Assembly (NCBI GenBank): GCA_030062745.1
Contig: CP099839.1
Span: 40,907,891-40,971,890, forward strand
From: Capitulum mitella
Taxonomy: Eukaryota; Arthropoda; Thecostraca; Pollicipedomorpha; Pollicipedidae
Direction: 5' to 3'
DNA length: 64,000 nt
The translations under genes and the position numbers were made by a program. Positions 45,101-56,934 of the stretch are shown one piece after another; the first letter of the stretch is position 1, and the number at the start of each line of letters is the position of its first letter. The notes under the pieces were generated by a model. It had not been told where the DNA came from. It ran no database searches and saw nothing but the letters and a program-made list of their open reading frames with translations.

Positions 45101-48100
45101 TGCAATACGAGCGCGACCTGGGCAAGAGCAAGCCGGCAGCGGCGCCAGCGGCGGCTCCGACGGCGGCGGCTGCGGCGGCGGATAAGTCCAACAAGCCAGG
45201 TACGGCCCGGGACCGGCCTGGCGCTCCAGACGGCGCAGGAACGGACCGCGCTTGCCGAGCTGACGTGCTCGGATGTGGTGCGACCGAGGGGTGCCGATCT
45301 GTACGGGGGCACAGGCTGTGGCCGTGTGTGATTGGAGATGGCTGGAAAGTCCATGTTCCTCTGCGGATTCTTAGAAGGGCGGCTGTTTTCTCTTTGGCCG
45401 TCCGAATGTGGAGTCGTTCATAAGCTCGAGTACCGTTCAGCTAGGTATTTAGCATGCTGTTCTGTCTGCACCTGCTTTGAATGACCACATCTTCTGTAAA
45501 CCGTATGACATTTCGCGCAAAAGAGGTGCGATGCATGTCAGTGTGGACGCGTTTTTCGGCATTTCACCATTCATCATTCCTGGGTTGCAACTCCCGGAAG
45601 TGAGCGGATGTCCCGGATTTCCGCATTGTTCAGCCGCGTGGACCTTTATCTCGGGGCGCCGCCGCAGGTCCGGTGTCGTTCTCGATCCGACCGAAGTCCG
45701 ACAAGGAGTCGGCTCCGCTGGAGCGCAGCGCCCTGCCTCTGGAGGAGAGCGAGGACGAGGAGGGCGACCAGGCCCAGACGAGCGCCGCCGAGACCAACGG
45801 GGACGTCCGCCAGGAGAAAGGTGCGCTGCCGCGGGCCGAGCGGTCTGCCGGTGCAGGGGAACGGCAAACTGTGACAGTTGTGTCTGCTTGCGATTGACGT
45901 GTGCTTTTTGTCATGATCGAATTGTGTTACAGCAGAGAAGTCGAAACAGGTTTCATGGTGTTGTGAAATCGGAATCGACATAAAAATTAGATTGGCGAAT
46001 AGTCAGGATGTGGTTGAAAATGGCGTAGTTAGTCGGTATACAAACTATTGTGACGTATTGTAACAAGGTTTCTCGCCTCGTAGCCGTCCCTGCTCCAGCG
46101 ACAGCACCTGCGGTGACATCTCGCGGCGACTCGGCGAAGAAGCAGTCTCGCCAACAGCCGCTGGTGGCGCCGGCCCCCGGAGTCGGGCGCGATGAAATCA
46201 AATTAGAACGGAAGAGGCGCGCCGCCCAGTTTCTGGCCAAGCTACGCCAGGACGTGGACAAAATCAAGCAGCCGATGATAGGTAACGTTGGGAGAACCTA
46301 GACGGTTTTTCTGATTGTATGTATCTCACTGTCCTGGTGACTGTGAGAACCAGGAGAAATATGCAACTTGCAGGTTCATTCAGCTCTGAGTATGTGTTTT
46401 TATAACTGTTTCACGCGATAATTTGTTCACAGAAAGTTCTTGTTCCGCAGCTGTAGTACAGGTCGCTGATCCTTACCCAGAGATAGAAATTGTGTGATAA
46501 AAAAGGACATTAAGTGTTGAAGAGGTCCCATGTGGGATAGAAGATAGCTAACATCAGTTTTGCGTTCGGCCGCGTGAGCTGTTTAGTCTGTTGTGTTATG
46601 CTGCTGCTTCTGAAGCCGTTTGACTCCGTGCTCGGCTCCGTTGCCTGGAGTTTTAATTCGGTCGTGTTAAGCTGCCGCTGCTGCGCTGACAGCACGCTCC
46701 GCTCGGCCGCCTGAGCTGTTCAGTCTGCTGTGTTGGACCGCCGCTGCCGCTCACACCAGGCTCTTCTGGGCCGCAGGTCCGCAACTGCCGCCGGGCCCGC
46801 TGCCGGTGCCTTCCGGCTCTGACTCTGACTCCGGCTCGGCGTCGGCTGGTGGGCGCCGCTCGGAGTCGCGCGAGCCGCCGTCGCCGGCCGCCGCGCCTGT
46901 GCCGGCGCCCGCGCCGGCGCCCACGGCCGCCACCGCCGATCCCCAGCACGACGAGGAGGAGGAGGAGAGCGGCGATGACGCCGACCTCGACAAGTACAAG
47001 CTGGTGGACTCTGGTGAGCGAACACGGCATCAGGCCGGGACGGGTCTCTGGCAGCAGCTGTTTGCGGGATGCATCGTCAGTCACGTTTGGCCGCCGGAGG
47101 GGCAACACAGTATCGGTGCGGACATCACTGGCTGTTGGTCAGGCAGGTGTTCGTCGACCGGTTGTCGGTGCCGAGTTGGCGTGGTCAGGCTGCGTCGAGC
47201 CGGGCGAACTGCTGTGCCGGTGTTCTGTTGCTCGCCATGCTCTGCATGTGACATGGCGTGTGTGGGATGTTGTGTGTGTTGACTGCTGCGCTGCTGTGGC
47301 GGACAGACTCGCCTCACTCTGTGCCGGAGCCGTCGCCGGGCGGCGGCAGCGGCGCCGCTGAGACCCGGCCCGGCAGCTGCAGCAGCCGAGCCAGCCAGCC
47401 GTCCGACCGGCGGCCGGCCAGCGCCGGCGGCCGCCGCGGCAGCCGGGACGCCAGCGAACGGCGCGCCAGCCGCGGAACCAGCGCCAGCGACCGGCGCGCC
47501 AGCCGCGGAGCCAGCGCCAGCGACCGGCGCGCCAGCCGGGACGCCAGCCTGAGACACGGCAGCCGGGCCGGCAGCGTCCGCCACGACGGGCGGCGCTCGC
47601 GCGAGGAACGCCGCCACCGGCACCGGCACAAGAAGCGCTCCCACCACCGGCGGCGGCGGCACCGGCGGCGCGGCTCCGAGCTCGAGGACGAGCTGAGCGA
47701 GCCGGCCCGCTCCGGCTCACGGTCAGGGTCACGGTCGCGGTCGCGCTCGCCGCGCCGACACCGGAAACGCAAGAAGCGCGCGCGCAGTCCGCCGGCCTCC
47801 TACAAAAGGTGAGAGCCGCCCCGCTGTGGCGGGCCGTGGCAGGCTTATGTTGGTGCGAAGTGCCGGACCGGTGTGCGGCTGGGAGCGGCCGACATTTACA
47901 TCATCGACAGTAGTGACAGCGCCGCTGCTTTTGGCGAGTGATGTCCTTTATTGAAGCTCGAAATGCTGGGCGTTGAAAGATGGCAGTGTGCGGACTCTGG
48001 CCGCCGTGCAGTCTTGGCGTCAGGTGCGGTATTGATGTCGGCTCTTTCTCGGCAGGCTGAGGTCTCCGGTCGCGGCGCCGACTGCCGCCGCTGAGACGGC

Positions 48101-51100
48101 GTGGCGCCGCTCCTCCCGTCCGGTCCGCTCCCGGTAAGGAGAGCGTGTGGCCAGACCGCCCGGCGCTCTTTACTACATCTTCCCCCCTCCCGGCCGACCC
48201 CTCTCCGTAAAGAGAACATCGGGCTAAACTATAAACTATATAGTATATATACTATATGGCATATATACTATATACTATATATAACACTCTGTACTACATC
48301 TTCCCCCCCCCCCCCTCCCGTCCGGCCTGCTCCCGGTAAGGAGAGACTCCGGCCAGACCGCCCGGCGCTCTGTACGACATCCCCCTCCCCTCCCGTCCGG
48401 TCCGCCCCAAAAACTCGGCCAGACCGTGTCACACTCTGTACATCTCCCCCCCCCCGCCTCCCGTCCGGCCTGCTCCCGGTAAGGAGAGCGTCCGGCCAGA
48501 CCGCCCGGCGCTCTGTACTACATCTTCCCTCCCCCCCTCCCGTCCGGCCTGCTCCCGGTAAGGAGAGCGTCCGGCCAGACCGCCCGGCGCTCTGTACTAC
48601 ATCCCCCTCCCCTCCCGTCCGACAGGTGGCTGTTATCCTGCTGGACGTGGCTCAGGCCCGATGTGCGTCTGGGACTCATCGAGAGTGCATTGTGTTATCC
48701 TGATGACGGCTACATTTCGACTTGAGGACTTTGCTGTCACTTGCGGAGAAATTATGGGTTGGGAATTGGAATTCATTCGGAAGGTTTCCCGTACTTTGTG
48801 ACCCGTGCGACCAGAAATATGCATTGTAGGCTGTTGGTGTAATAAGCCTCCTCCTGTTGTGTAGGTCTCCGCTACACACGAAGCGGAAAAGGTCACATTC
48901 GTCCAGGCACAAGCATAAGTCCAAGAAGAGCAAAAGGTCGAAAAGGTAAGTAAAGCTGCTGCATTTTCATTGTTCTATTGCCTCGTTTCTGAGGCGATAG
49001 GTCTGTCATTTGACGTGGTGTAAAATAGGAACAAAATTCGTTTAATCATTGGGACTATTTAACAAGAGTTATTTTCGTTCTGCTCACATTATCTATTGTC
49101 ATTTTCGGTATTTCAGCCACGGTAGGACGTGTCATTAATTTCTTGCCACGATACTGTGAAACAGGTCGTATCACAGCTGTTCAGAACACATTGGCTGTGT
49201 TCTTGACAGTCAGTAATGACGCAACCGACCGATTGTATCATGAGCATAGCCTGGCTGCGTTCAGACTAAACCTGTAATAAGAGTATTAACCTAACCTGTA
49301 ATAAGACAACACTCCGCCATCCGTGTCGTTCCGCGGCGCTGTTCTGCCTCATTGACCTACCTTGTACGCCGTCGTGTCGCGTGTGGCAGGTCACCGAGCC
49401 GGTCGGTGTCCCCGGCCGTCGTCCGGGTCACAGAGGTCACGCTCAGCCCGGGTCAGCAGGTCGACCCGGCCGCCGCCGCCGGCGATATCATGTACGTATC
49501 GAGGCCCGGCCACTCGGCTCATGCTGTGTGGTGTTGACACCGGGGATAAATTCAGCGCTGGCACGGAGAGGTGTCTTGGTGCATGGTGCGAAATGGGACG
49601 TCTCAGAAAGTTTTACGTGCGTAATATATAGAGTTCCACGTGTTGGACATAGAGTTCTTCGTGTTGGACGGACCTACGTAAGCCATCGTCCGTCCTTGGC
49701 GCCGGGATAGGTTGCAGCTGCCGCAGGAAGTGTGTGTGCTGGATTCGCCGTTCGCTGGCGGTGTCGAGATTGCCGTGCCGGCTGTCGTCTGGCTTTAATC
49801 GGGCGACGGGGTGCGCAGCAGCAGTCGGCCAGCCCGGCGCGGGCGGGTCGATGTGACCGGCCGGCCGTGAGGACCTCTGGCCGGCCGGCCGTGAGGACCT
49901 CCTCTGACGAGCCGATGGTTCCGCTGCAGCGACCTGACGTCGCCGGACCGGCGGCCGTCGCCGACTCCGAGCGGCGCGTCCTCGCCGCGGGAGGACTCGC
50001 CTCCGCGGGAGGATCGGGCACCGGAGGACTCTCCGCCGCCCCGGGAGGACTCTCGGCCGCCGTCGGCCGGCTCCGGCAGCGGCGGCGCCTGGTCCGGCTC
50101 AGAGTCGGCCGCCTCCTCCAGGTACGACCGACCCCTTCACACGTTCTCATTCTGATCAGTTGTTCTAATTGGTCCTTTCTGTTGAGGCTGTATTGTATTG
50201 TATGGTATCTGAGGGGTTTCCACAGTCCAGTGTGTATTCGGCCCCGCGACACAGTGAAGAGTGTGGTAAAAACAGTAATTTAAGAGCATTACACACTTCC
50301 ATTTATTTTTATCCACTACGGTAATGTACATTACATTACACTTTGCCAGAACGCCTGTGTTTCAAATAGTGTTTGTGTTGATGCTTCAGGTTACGATGAG
50401 GACAGATTCTTACATGTTACTGAATAAAGGTGTTAAGATTGGGCTCATTGTAACAAAACCGCTGCGTGCTAGCGTCGGTTCATCACCGAACAAGGTTAGA
50501 AAAGATTAGTTTTGTGGTGTTGAAGAACACTGGAAAATATGTGCTCCAAAAACATTTTGTACTCCAGAAGTTCAGTTCTGTGCCTCCATCAACAAGTTAC
50601 ATCAAAACCATGTTGACAAATTCCTAACTCTGGGAGCAATGACCATCTTCATCCAGAAGAAACAGGTATGATGTCACAACTGACTTACAGCAAAAATGCC
50701 AACTTGAACCGGCATTACTGTTTGCAAAATTTCGTACTCCATAACAGAAATTGTAGTCCGACATCAAGAACAATAACCAAATTCACAACCCTGTCACCGA
50801 GTTATGCGTCGGCTATCGTCCCGCCTGGTGATCCTGACCCTTGCGTGCCTGTTCAGGTGGATACTGTCGGCAGTGAAATCCGGGTGTCGGGGCGCCGTAC
50901 TTCTGAGCAGACGCATTGTTTGATGTTGAAAACGACCCTCAGCAGCGAGCCATTTAAGCCTCCCTCTCAGGTCCGACATACATTCAGATTTTCGGCTTCC
51001 AGAAATCGATTTTGTGGCAACATTAATGACCTGAATTTGAGGCGGAATTTTCTGGGAGCTCCGAAGTATGCCCAGAAGCAGTAACTGACCTGACAAGGAA

Positions 51101-52611
51101 TCAAAACTGCGACCAACGGAGGCGTTTTTTTTGGGGGGGGGACGTGGTGCCGTTGCACTACCGAAGCGCCGGTTACGCAAGTCGGTGGCGTCAGATTCCC
51201 AGGACAGCGGTTTATCAAAGATTACGCCGCGAGTCCAAGCTTCCGAGTACGACACAAGATACGCATCGCTAGATTTGACACGTTGTTTTCTAAAAGGCAG
51301 TTAGCTCCCAAACACGATCAGCTGGGTTCTGTTTCGTTAGCTCTGAGGGCACAAGCACGGAACCACAGCGAAGCGAGGAGAGGTGGCACTAATGACCGAT
51401 GTCCGTCGGCTATGTCCTGGGACTGCTCGCCATCACCTGTTTACTGTCGGGGTACGGAACGACGTCTGTCTTCGTACCAGCTTGACCAGGGCGTTCAGAC
51501 CGGGGTCGTTTGAAAAGGCATCGAGAGGGGTCTTGCGAGGAGATTTGAAGAACGCCCATGCTGTTAGATGACGGTTTTGAAGTAAGCTTTGAACCAAAGA
51601 GAACAGAAACCTAACCTTTTTGGGTGTGGCTAGACAGGTAAGCTGGCGCACGTTTGGTGTGGTTGAACTGGTCGTCGGTTGATCTGATCTGTGACGTGAG
51701 ATATGGTGTCGGATGTGAGATGGACCTGTGCTGGTTCTGGCGCCCGGGCGCCTCTGACGTCCCTTCGGCCGGTCCCAGGTCCGGCTCTCCTGCCGCCGAC
51801 CGGCCGGCCGACGAGCAGGACGGCCGCGGCTCGTCGCCGGACGAGCGCCGCCCGGACGAGGACGAGCTGCGCACGGACGAGGCGATCGCCCAGCTGAAGC
51901 GGAAGCTGGTGCGCCGGTCGGCGGCGGCGGCCAACGGCGCGGGCCGGCCGGCCGGCGCGGTGGGCGGTCCGCTGCCGGTCCGCTCCAGTAGCGCCCTGGT
52001 GGCGCAGATGGCCGAGGTCAGTGCAGAGGGCGCCGGACCGCAGGGGGTGCGTCCGGAACGGGGCCGACGGTGGGACGGGGCGGTGGTGGCCGGGCTCCTG
52101 CTCACACGGTCGTTCGTAGATACTGGGAGTGACGGAGAATCTGCTTCAGGGAAGTGCCTCGTTTTTTTTTTTTTAGAAAGAGTGCTTGGTTTGTTTTGCT
52201 GTGTTGTGTCTCATGCTTTGCTCTATCGTTTAATGGACGTAAATGCCTATTTGGACTGTTTTGAGGATGCCAGCGTAGCACAAGATTGACGTGATTTTCT
52301 CCATGGTGTTCTCACCACCATCCGATTACAGCAGCTCGTTCGGTTCGCGTGCCCATTTTAGCGTTACTTGGAATGACTCTGACATCTGTGCCCAATGAGA
52401 GCGAAATCATGGTGCGACCCACGAAGAACACAATCCGTTAGGACACACATATATCCTGTTTTCGAGATCTGTGTACGGTCTCAGTGGTATAGACTTTGCG
52501 ATAGCTAATCGGGATTTCGCCAGCCGTACTCGGGCTGATTCTGGCTGTCTGTTTCAGGGGCTGAAAGCCAAAGTGCACGAGATGATGAAGGGCTCCCTGC
52601 TGGGCAAGTGA
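39181..52611 (+). CDS. SFSWAP: SFSWAP / suppressor of white-apricot splicing regulator (17 coding exons)
   Basis: SFSWAP is a nuclear SR-like alternative-splicing regulator. Exons: 39181-39335, 40410-40579, 42583-42782, 43328-43538, 43991-44046, 44373-44817, 45035-45199, 45668-45820, 46084-46281, 46777-47013, 47307-47808, 48056-48133, 48865-48945, 49390-49491, 49930-50121, 51779-52016, 52558-52611. All borders are GT-AG and phases agree, giving 1078 residues. Exon 6 may instead start at 44400, giving 1069. Domain order: DRY-EERY domain at about 12-130 ([20 protein letters not shown]); SURP1 at about 181-235 ([13 protein letters not shown]...[12 protein letters not shown]); YLHPAL; an Ala/Pro linker; SURP2 at about 391-445 ([13 protein letters not shown]...[14 protein letters not shown]); [27 protein letters not shown]; an RS-type tail with in-frame 12-residue repeats ([11 protein letters not shown]) in exon 11; and a C-terminal [10 protein letters not shown] helix matching the family end. 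Retention of intron 1 would stop translation after 65 codons, as in autoregulation of fly su(wa). Exon 14 is the least certain: another frame there is more SR-like. Confidence 0.95.
40600..40797 (+). repeat. 28-bp minisatellite just after the exon 2 splice donor
   Basis: The unit GGGACAGGTGGGACAGCGGG plus ATAGGACG recurs about seven times with period 28 (for example ATAGGAC at 40624 and 40652). It begins about 20 bases after the exon 2/intron 2 boundary of SFSWAP. GGGAC-rich units contain G-triplets, a known type of intronic splicing enhancer. Confidence 0.9.
41257..42462. mobile_element. piggyBac-type non-autonomous element, copy 2, in SFSWAP intron 2
   Basis: The 1206-bp element is flanked by TTAA at 41253-41256 and 42463-42466, with ends CCCTATTCCCGGCAGGGGGG and CCGGGAATAGGG. 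It is collinear with copy 1 at 2787-3984 and lacks coding capacity. Its right end is only 120 bases from the SFSWAP exon 3 acceptor, so it lies close to but not over the likely branch-point region. Confidence 0.88.
43086..43327 (+). repeat. Minisatellite running into the exon 4 splice acceptor
   Basis: Variants of GTGTGACGCCGCCGTCCG followed by TYGACCGGCC repeat about seven times (units of about 20-40 bp). The last unit, CCGTCCGTTGGCCGGCAG, forms the acceptor of SFSWAP exon 4 (exon from 43328). The splice site itself is thus a member of the repeat, with a G-to-A or similar change creating the AG. Confidence 0.85.
48109..48630 (+). repeat. Minisatellite repeating the exon 12 splice donor
   Basis: Units of about 70-80 bp contain CTCCCGTCCGGYCYGCTCCC, GGTAAGGAGAGCG, GGCCAGACCGCCCGGCGCTC and a C/T-rich run. 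The first unit overlaps the end of SFSWAP exon 12 and supplies its donor (GT at 48134). Identical CCCG|GTAAGGAGAG donors recur at 48336, 48479 and 48558, and degenerate copies lie between, interrupted by an AT-rich piece near 48230-48290. In the SFSWAP frame any later donor would add a TAA immediately after the normal exon end. Confidence 0.88.
49857..49903 (+). repeat. 24-bp duplication before SFSWAP exon 15
   Basis: CCGGCCGTGAGGACCTC occurs twice with period 24, ending 26 bases before the exon 15 acceptor. A small member of the set of tandem repeats near SFSWAP splice sites. Confidence 0.8.
50513..50800 (+). repeat. Interspersed repeat family R1, copy in SFSWAP intron 15
   Basis: Landmarks GAAGAACACTGGAAAATATG, CATGTTGACAAATTCC, ACAGGTATGATGTCACAACT, AATGCCAACTTGAACC and CAAGAACAATAACCAAATTC occur in family order. 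Longest clear copy in the window. Confidence 0.7.
51060..51200 (-). repeat. Possible tRNA-like SINE remnant
   Basis: On the minus strand GGTAGTGCAACGGC resembles an A-box and GGTCGCAGTTTTGATTCC resembles a B-box, separated by a C/A homopolymer interruption (the complement of the T/G run at 51125-51142). No target duplication was identified. Confidence 0.35.
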
Positions 52612-53102
52612 GCCTCGTCATCTGCCGATTGTGTGCTTGTGTGTGATTGCAGCGTAACCTGCAAGCGGTAATGATGTGCTGTGGTTAGCTGCCGTGTATT
52701 GCGATGAAGAGGCCACAACATCCAGATGTCTGTATGAATTGTGTCCTCCAAGAATACATTTTTAGTACATCGTTCTTCTATTTTTATTCATTGGAAAGGT
52801 AGGCTGTTGCATTATTCCCGTATCTGGGGTGCTTATGAAGTGTCATTGCAACGGGCCCTCTGCAAGTTCGATTTAAAAAAAGAAAATGGCTGACAGAAAA
52901 CGGCCCGCAGGATACTCTTACCCCTCTGAACGTTTATAGACAGCTCATGGCATGCATACATTCGAAATGGCATTAGCAATGCAAAAATCCTGCTGAAGTA
53001 ACTTATGCACAATGTGTGAGATGCGCGAAAAGAAGCATAGTGGGCGAAACTTGGGCCCAGCAAGTGCTTGGACGTTACGCGCATGTCATGTATGCGTTGT
53101 CG

Positions 53103-53108
53103 AATAAA
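53103..53108 (+). terminator. Probable SFSWAP poly(A) signal
   Basis: AATAAA 490 nt after the SFSWAP stop in otherwise non-coding DNA. First such hexamer on the plus strand that I noticed after the stop. Confidence 0.5.
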
Positions 53109-53636
53109 AGTAGCGTAGGATTTTTAAATTTCTGGGGTATTTGTGCGGCATAGATTTGTTTTCGCATTGCGCCGTGTATCCTAATGCGAATATGGTTGTT
53201 CCGAGCAGTTACCTGTGACAGGCTTATCAAAGGGTAGATAAGTTCCGTGGCTGGGTCCCCAGCCATGCTACTAATTTTTGTGTTTGGGAGTCTGACGTCG
53301 TCAGACCCCCTTACCTTCTCTTGCACAATCACAACACAAGGACCGGTTTAGACGCTTACCCACGCAGGCCGAGCTAATTATCAAGACCATAATCACCCAT
53401 TCCTGATTCCCGGCACCGCCAATGGTGAGCACCTTTTCCATCCGTTTTTAGAACACAGGCAAGTTAATCATAATACAGTCCAGGTGCATTCATACGGTAA
53501 CGAGCCGTAAAATTAGGAAACGAACCCCCCAAAAATTAACGTGGACAAAAAAGAATACATTGCACTTTGCCCGCCCTTTATGGCAGGCGCATTAATGACC
53601 TGTTTGTGTTATTAACCCGATCACTACGACGGGAAA

Positions 53637-53672
53637 GGTGGTTGACCGCCCCCTGAGGGGCGGTCAACCGCC
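53637..53672. repeat. 16-bp inverted repeat near element terminus
   Basis: GGTGGTTGACCGCCCC, loop CTGA, then GGGGCGGTCAACCGCC: one mismatch in 16. Subterminal hairpin of the surrounding TTAA element. Confidence 0.85.
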
Positions 53673-54184
53673 TCTGTTTTTCCAAGATTGTGAGAGACCG
53701 AATGAACGCAGCGCCACGAGACTGTACTTTTTGCCTGATCATTTTTACATCTTGTGTCGTAGCCTTGACCTCAGGCTAAGTGTATGACACAGGTCAGGTC
53801 ATGTAGACCTTTGTCCAAAAAAGTTTAGCGCCCTTCATTTTTTCCGGGAAACATGACAACGCAATAATACTTTCAGAGATTAGACATCATCGTAGTTGCA
53901 ACAAATTTGCTATCTCAGATTTTTTGGGAAGTTACGGATCACTGACCTTATGTCAAGCCCATTTTCAAGCCGTCGTTTTGACGGAAATTTTACATTGATG
54001 GATTTACATTTTCTACAAATTACATTTACATTTTTATTGACGGAAATTTGACATCCAATATTTGTCATATATATTATTTATATTGACGGAAATTTGACAT
54101 TTGGAAACTTGAAAAATTGACATTGACGGAAATTTTAAAAAACATTTTGAATGCGATGTGATGCAGACATCCAATGGTCGTCAT

Positions 54185-54349
54185 CAGGGACGTAGCCAGG
54201 ATTTTCTTAAGGGGAGAGGGAGGAGTTCCGTGTGAACTGAAATCATACGAAAACCGCCTGCCGGGAAGACAGTGTGCAATGGTTTTCACAAAAAATGCGG
54301 GCCTAAGGGGGAGGGGCCGGGTCCCCGGATCCCCTTAGCTGCGCCTCTG
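54185..54349 (-). mobile_element. hAT-type MITE, 165 bp, nested in TTAA element
   Basis: Left end CAGGGACGTAGCCAGG, right end AGCTGCGCCTCTG; flanks GTCGTCAT and AACGTCAT match at 6 of 8 bases. The core is the reverse complement of that in the copies at 8.8 and 9.1 kb. Its nesting shows it is younger than the surrounding element. Confidence 0.75.
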
Positions 54350-55129
54350 AACGTCATTGGGCAAAGTATCAAGGATTTCCAACCATTTACCTGATGTCAA
54401 GTCACAAATAACTGTTTTGACCCAAAATGCACCGCCGTCGGAATCGGCGATGAATGATTTGGGACGGTTAGAAAATGACAGATTTGACTCCTACAGTTAT
54501 AAATGATACCAAGAAGTGCCGAGAAGACGCTGTTTTAGAAATAAATGAGCTTTTACGAATAAAGCTTCGGCAATTCAATGGGCTGATAACTACTGAGCTG
54601 TTTCAAAATTTAAGCACGGGAAAGCACTATAAAAACCCTTAGGATCAAGACCCACTGCTTCGGAAGGCTTGTGTCGCCACTGAATAAAGAAATGCTAAAA
54701 TCAGTGCCTGTTATTTCCATCTCGCGTTCAGCACCAGTGCCCGCCGTGCAGTAGTGCAGATATCTTGTTTTTAACTCAATGTTTCCGCGTATATATTAAA
54801 CAAATGAGATATGCTAGACTGCATCGGCATCTGCGGATTTTTACCTATTCGTTAGTGTCTCTGTCTATACTTTATTAATCAGTCCTTGAGATCCAGGCCG
54901 TTTCTTGCGTTTATGTAGTCGGTTCTGAAAAGACACACATAGGGCGTAAATGTCTTACATGTCATAAAAAATAAGGCCAGATGTGAGCTCTATTTGTCAC
55001 GAGCTTTCCAACGGTATGCTTATTTTTATTGTTCGACCAACTGCTCGCAAGCTATAGGCAGGGGGTCGACCGCCCCCCCCCCCCCCGGTCGGGCATGTAT
55101 GGCACCAAATGCCAGTCGGCGTGGGTTAA

Positions 55130-56930
55130 TGTGCGCACAGGCGTAGCAATGGGCGGGGGTCCGTGGGTGCTACGGTACCACCACTTCCCGAGAATGCTGA
55201 ACATTAACCCTGTGGCGATGGATGGAAAAAATCGACTTCAGAACTGGCTTGGCACACCACTTCCTGAGACGTTCCTACAGTGTGGTCGTGTGGACATATG
55301 ACTGGCGGCTCTGTGGTCTCAGAAATACCTCAGGCACACTGCAAATGTGGCACCAAACTGTCGCTATACGGCTGTGTGTCTTATTTACGTTCTGAAGCTA
55401 TTAAAGCGTAGATAATATCCGACCCGTGTCAGACTGTCGCATGGGGAAAAAATGAAATGATACATGACGAATCATTTTCGGTGTTTTGTCTGTGTCTGCA
55501 AAGAAACCGTGCACCACGTCCCTGCCAGGACGAGCCCTCACGACAGAAGACTAGCGTCCAGTGCCCAGGGCAGGAAGTCGGCTCTCCGGTTTCAATGCGG
55601 AGGGATCACCGTCACCGCTGCGAGTATGCGGCCATTGTCGAACCATATGTGCATAATTCCGAAACATACATCTAAGATTTTAAACTAATACTGAATGTAA
55701 GTATGTTTGGATCAATAGTTTCCTTGCAAACACATTCTTCTTTCAGCCACTGATGCCAGCTCGTGCAGTCGCGCATCCTTGGTCGGTGAGCCGACGGTGG
55801 CGCCTGAATGGCGGCTAGAGGCAGTACTACGTCTCGCCTCACAGGGGCCTTCGCACAGTTTCGCGGACGCTCGCCAGGGGCGCTGCATTACAGAGGATTC
55901 TGGAGCTGACTGAGGCACGTGAGCCGGGTACCCCAACGGTGTAGCACTACATGTTCATGGGCAGCGGAGGTACAGCGTGGCTTGGGGTGACTTTGCGGTA
56001 TGTTCCCTGCTGTGTTGGAACAAAATGAGCACCTCATCCCATTTGAATCATGCACTAAATTTTATGAAAAGCGTTGCCATACACGCATTATTATGTTTTT
56101 AATTTCACATTTGCCGACGGAGGCACTGTCTTTCCTCTAATGACGAGCCGCCATGGGATATATATTCGAATATTTTGGAAACATATTGTTCTTCAAAAAC
56201 TGCTGGTCGAAAACGGCGTGATTTGCGTTGATGACCTTTTTGGACAAGTTTTCGATCTTTCGTTTAGTTATTTAATGTTACTGGGTCTAGTTAGTCTTCT
56301 AGGTCTAGTTACAAAGTTGGTTCCATTATTCATAACATAATGGATGAAGGTTAGCACAAAGGTAATATTTTGCAACATTTCGTCCTACATTAGTACATTT
56401 TGAGGAACATAGTAAAACAGTTCAAACAACTGGAGCACTGGGAGCTTCCTGCATACATGATGTGGTCACGAAAAAGGAGGGCAAAGTACAATGCATTCGT
56501 TTTTTACGTCTTAATTTCTTCGTTTTTTTTACGGGTGGTTACCGTCTGAAAATATCTGAATTGAATTATGTTCAACTTTTCTTTTCTAAAAACGCAAGAA
56601 AAAAGTGCTTAGCAAGACGAAATATTGGAATCGTTGGATACAAGAGTGAAGCGAAATTAATGGCACCTTCTGTATAGGTGACTTTGATCCGACCATCAGC
56701 AGACAAGTCAATACTCGGGGCTCCCTGCAACTTTCTGACGACGCTCCGCTGGAGGAGGAGGAAGAATTTAGCTTCTCGCGGAACAAAAAAAAAAAAAATC
56801 GGAGATCTGTATGATTTAACGGGTACGCGCTGGAAAATGAGAGTGTTTGAAGTCATGCTGTGAGTATATTTATTACAACATGGGACATTAAACTTGGCAG
56901 AAAGATAGTAATGGATATTGCAGTCATTTC
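55130..56930. other. Unassigned intergenic stretch
   Basis: No exon, RNA or transposon was recognised. Frames up to 94 codons have no family resemblance. A short poly(A) run occurs near 56786. Confidence 0.5.
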
Positions 56931-56934
56931 TTGC

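Larger units (their letters stand above)
53616..55125. mobile_element. TTAA-flanked non-autonomous element (about 1.5 kb)
   Basis: TTAA at 53612-53615 and 55126-55129 bracket DNA beginning CCCGATCACTACGACGGG and ending GGCGTGGG. Both subterminal zones carry GTNGACCGCCCCC-type arms, the left one as a 16-bp hairpin (53637-53672). The layout copies the piggyBac-type elements at 2.8 and 41.3 kb, though the sequence is different and the terminal inverted match is short. A hAT MITE is inserted inside at 54185-54349. No transposase is present. Confidence 0.55.

Noticed and set aside
48101-48703. 200-codon plus-strand frame over the intron 12 minisatellite
   Set aside because: It is out of frame with SFSWAP and exists only because the repeat lacks stops in that frame.
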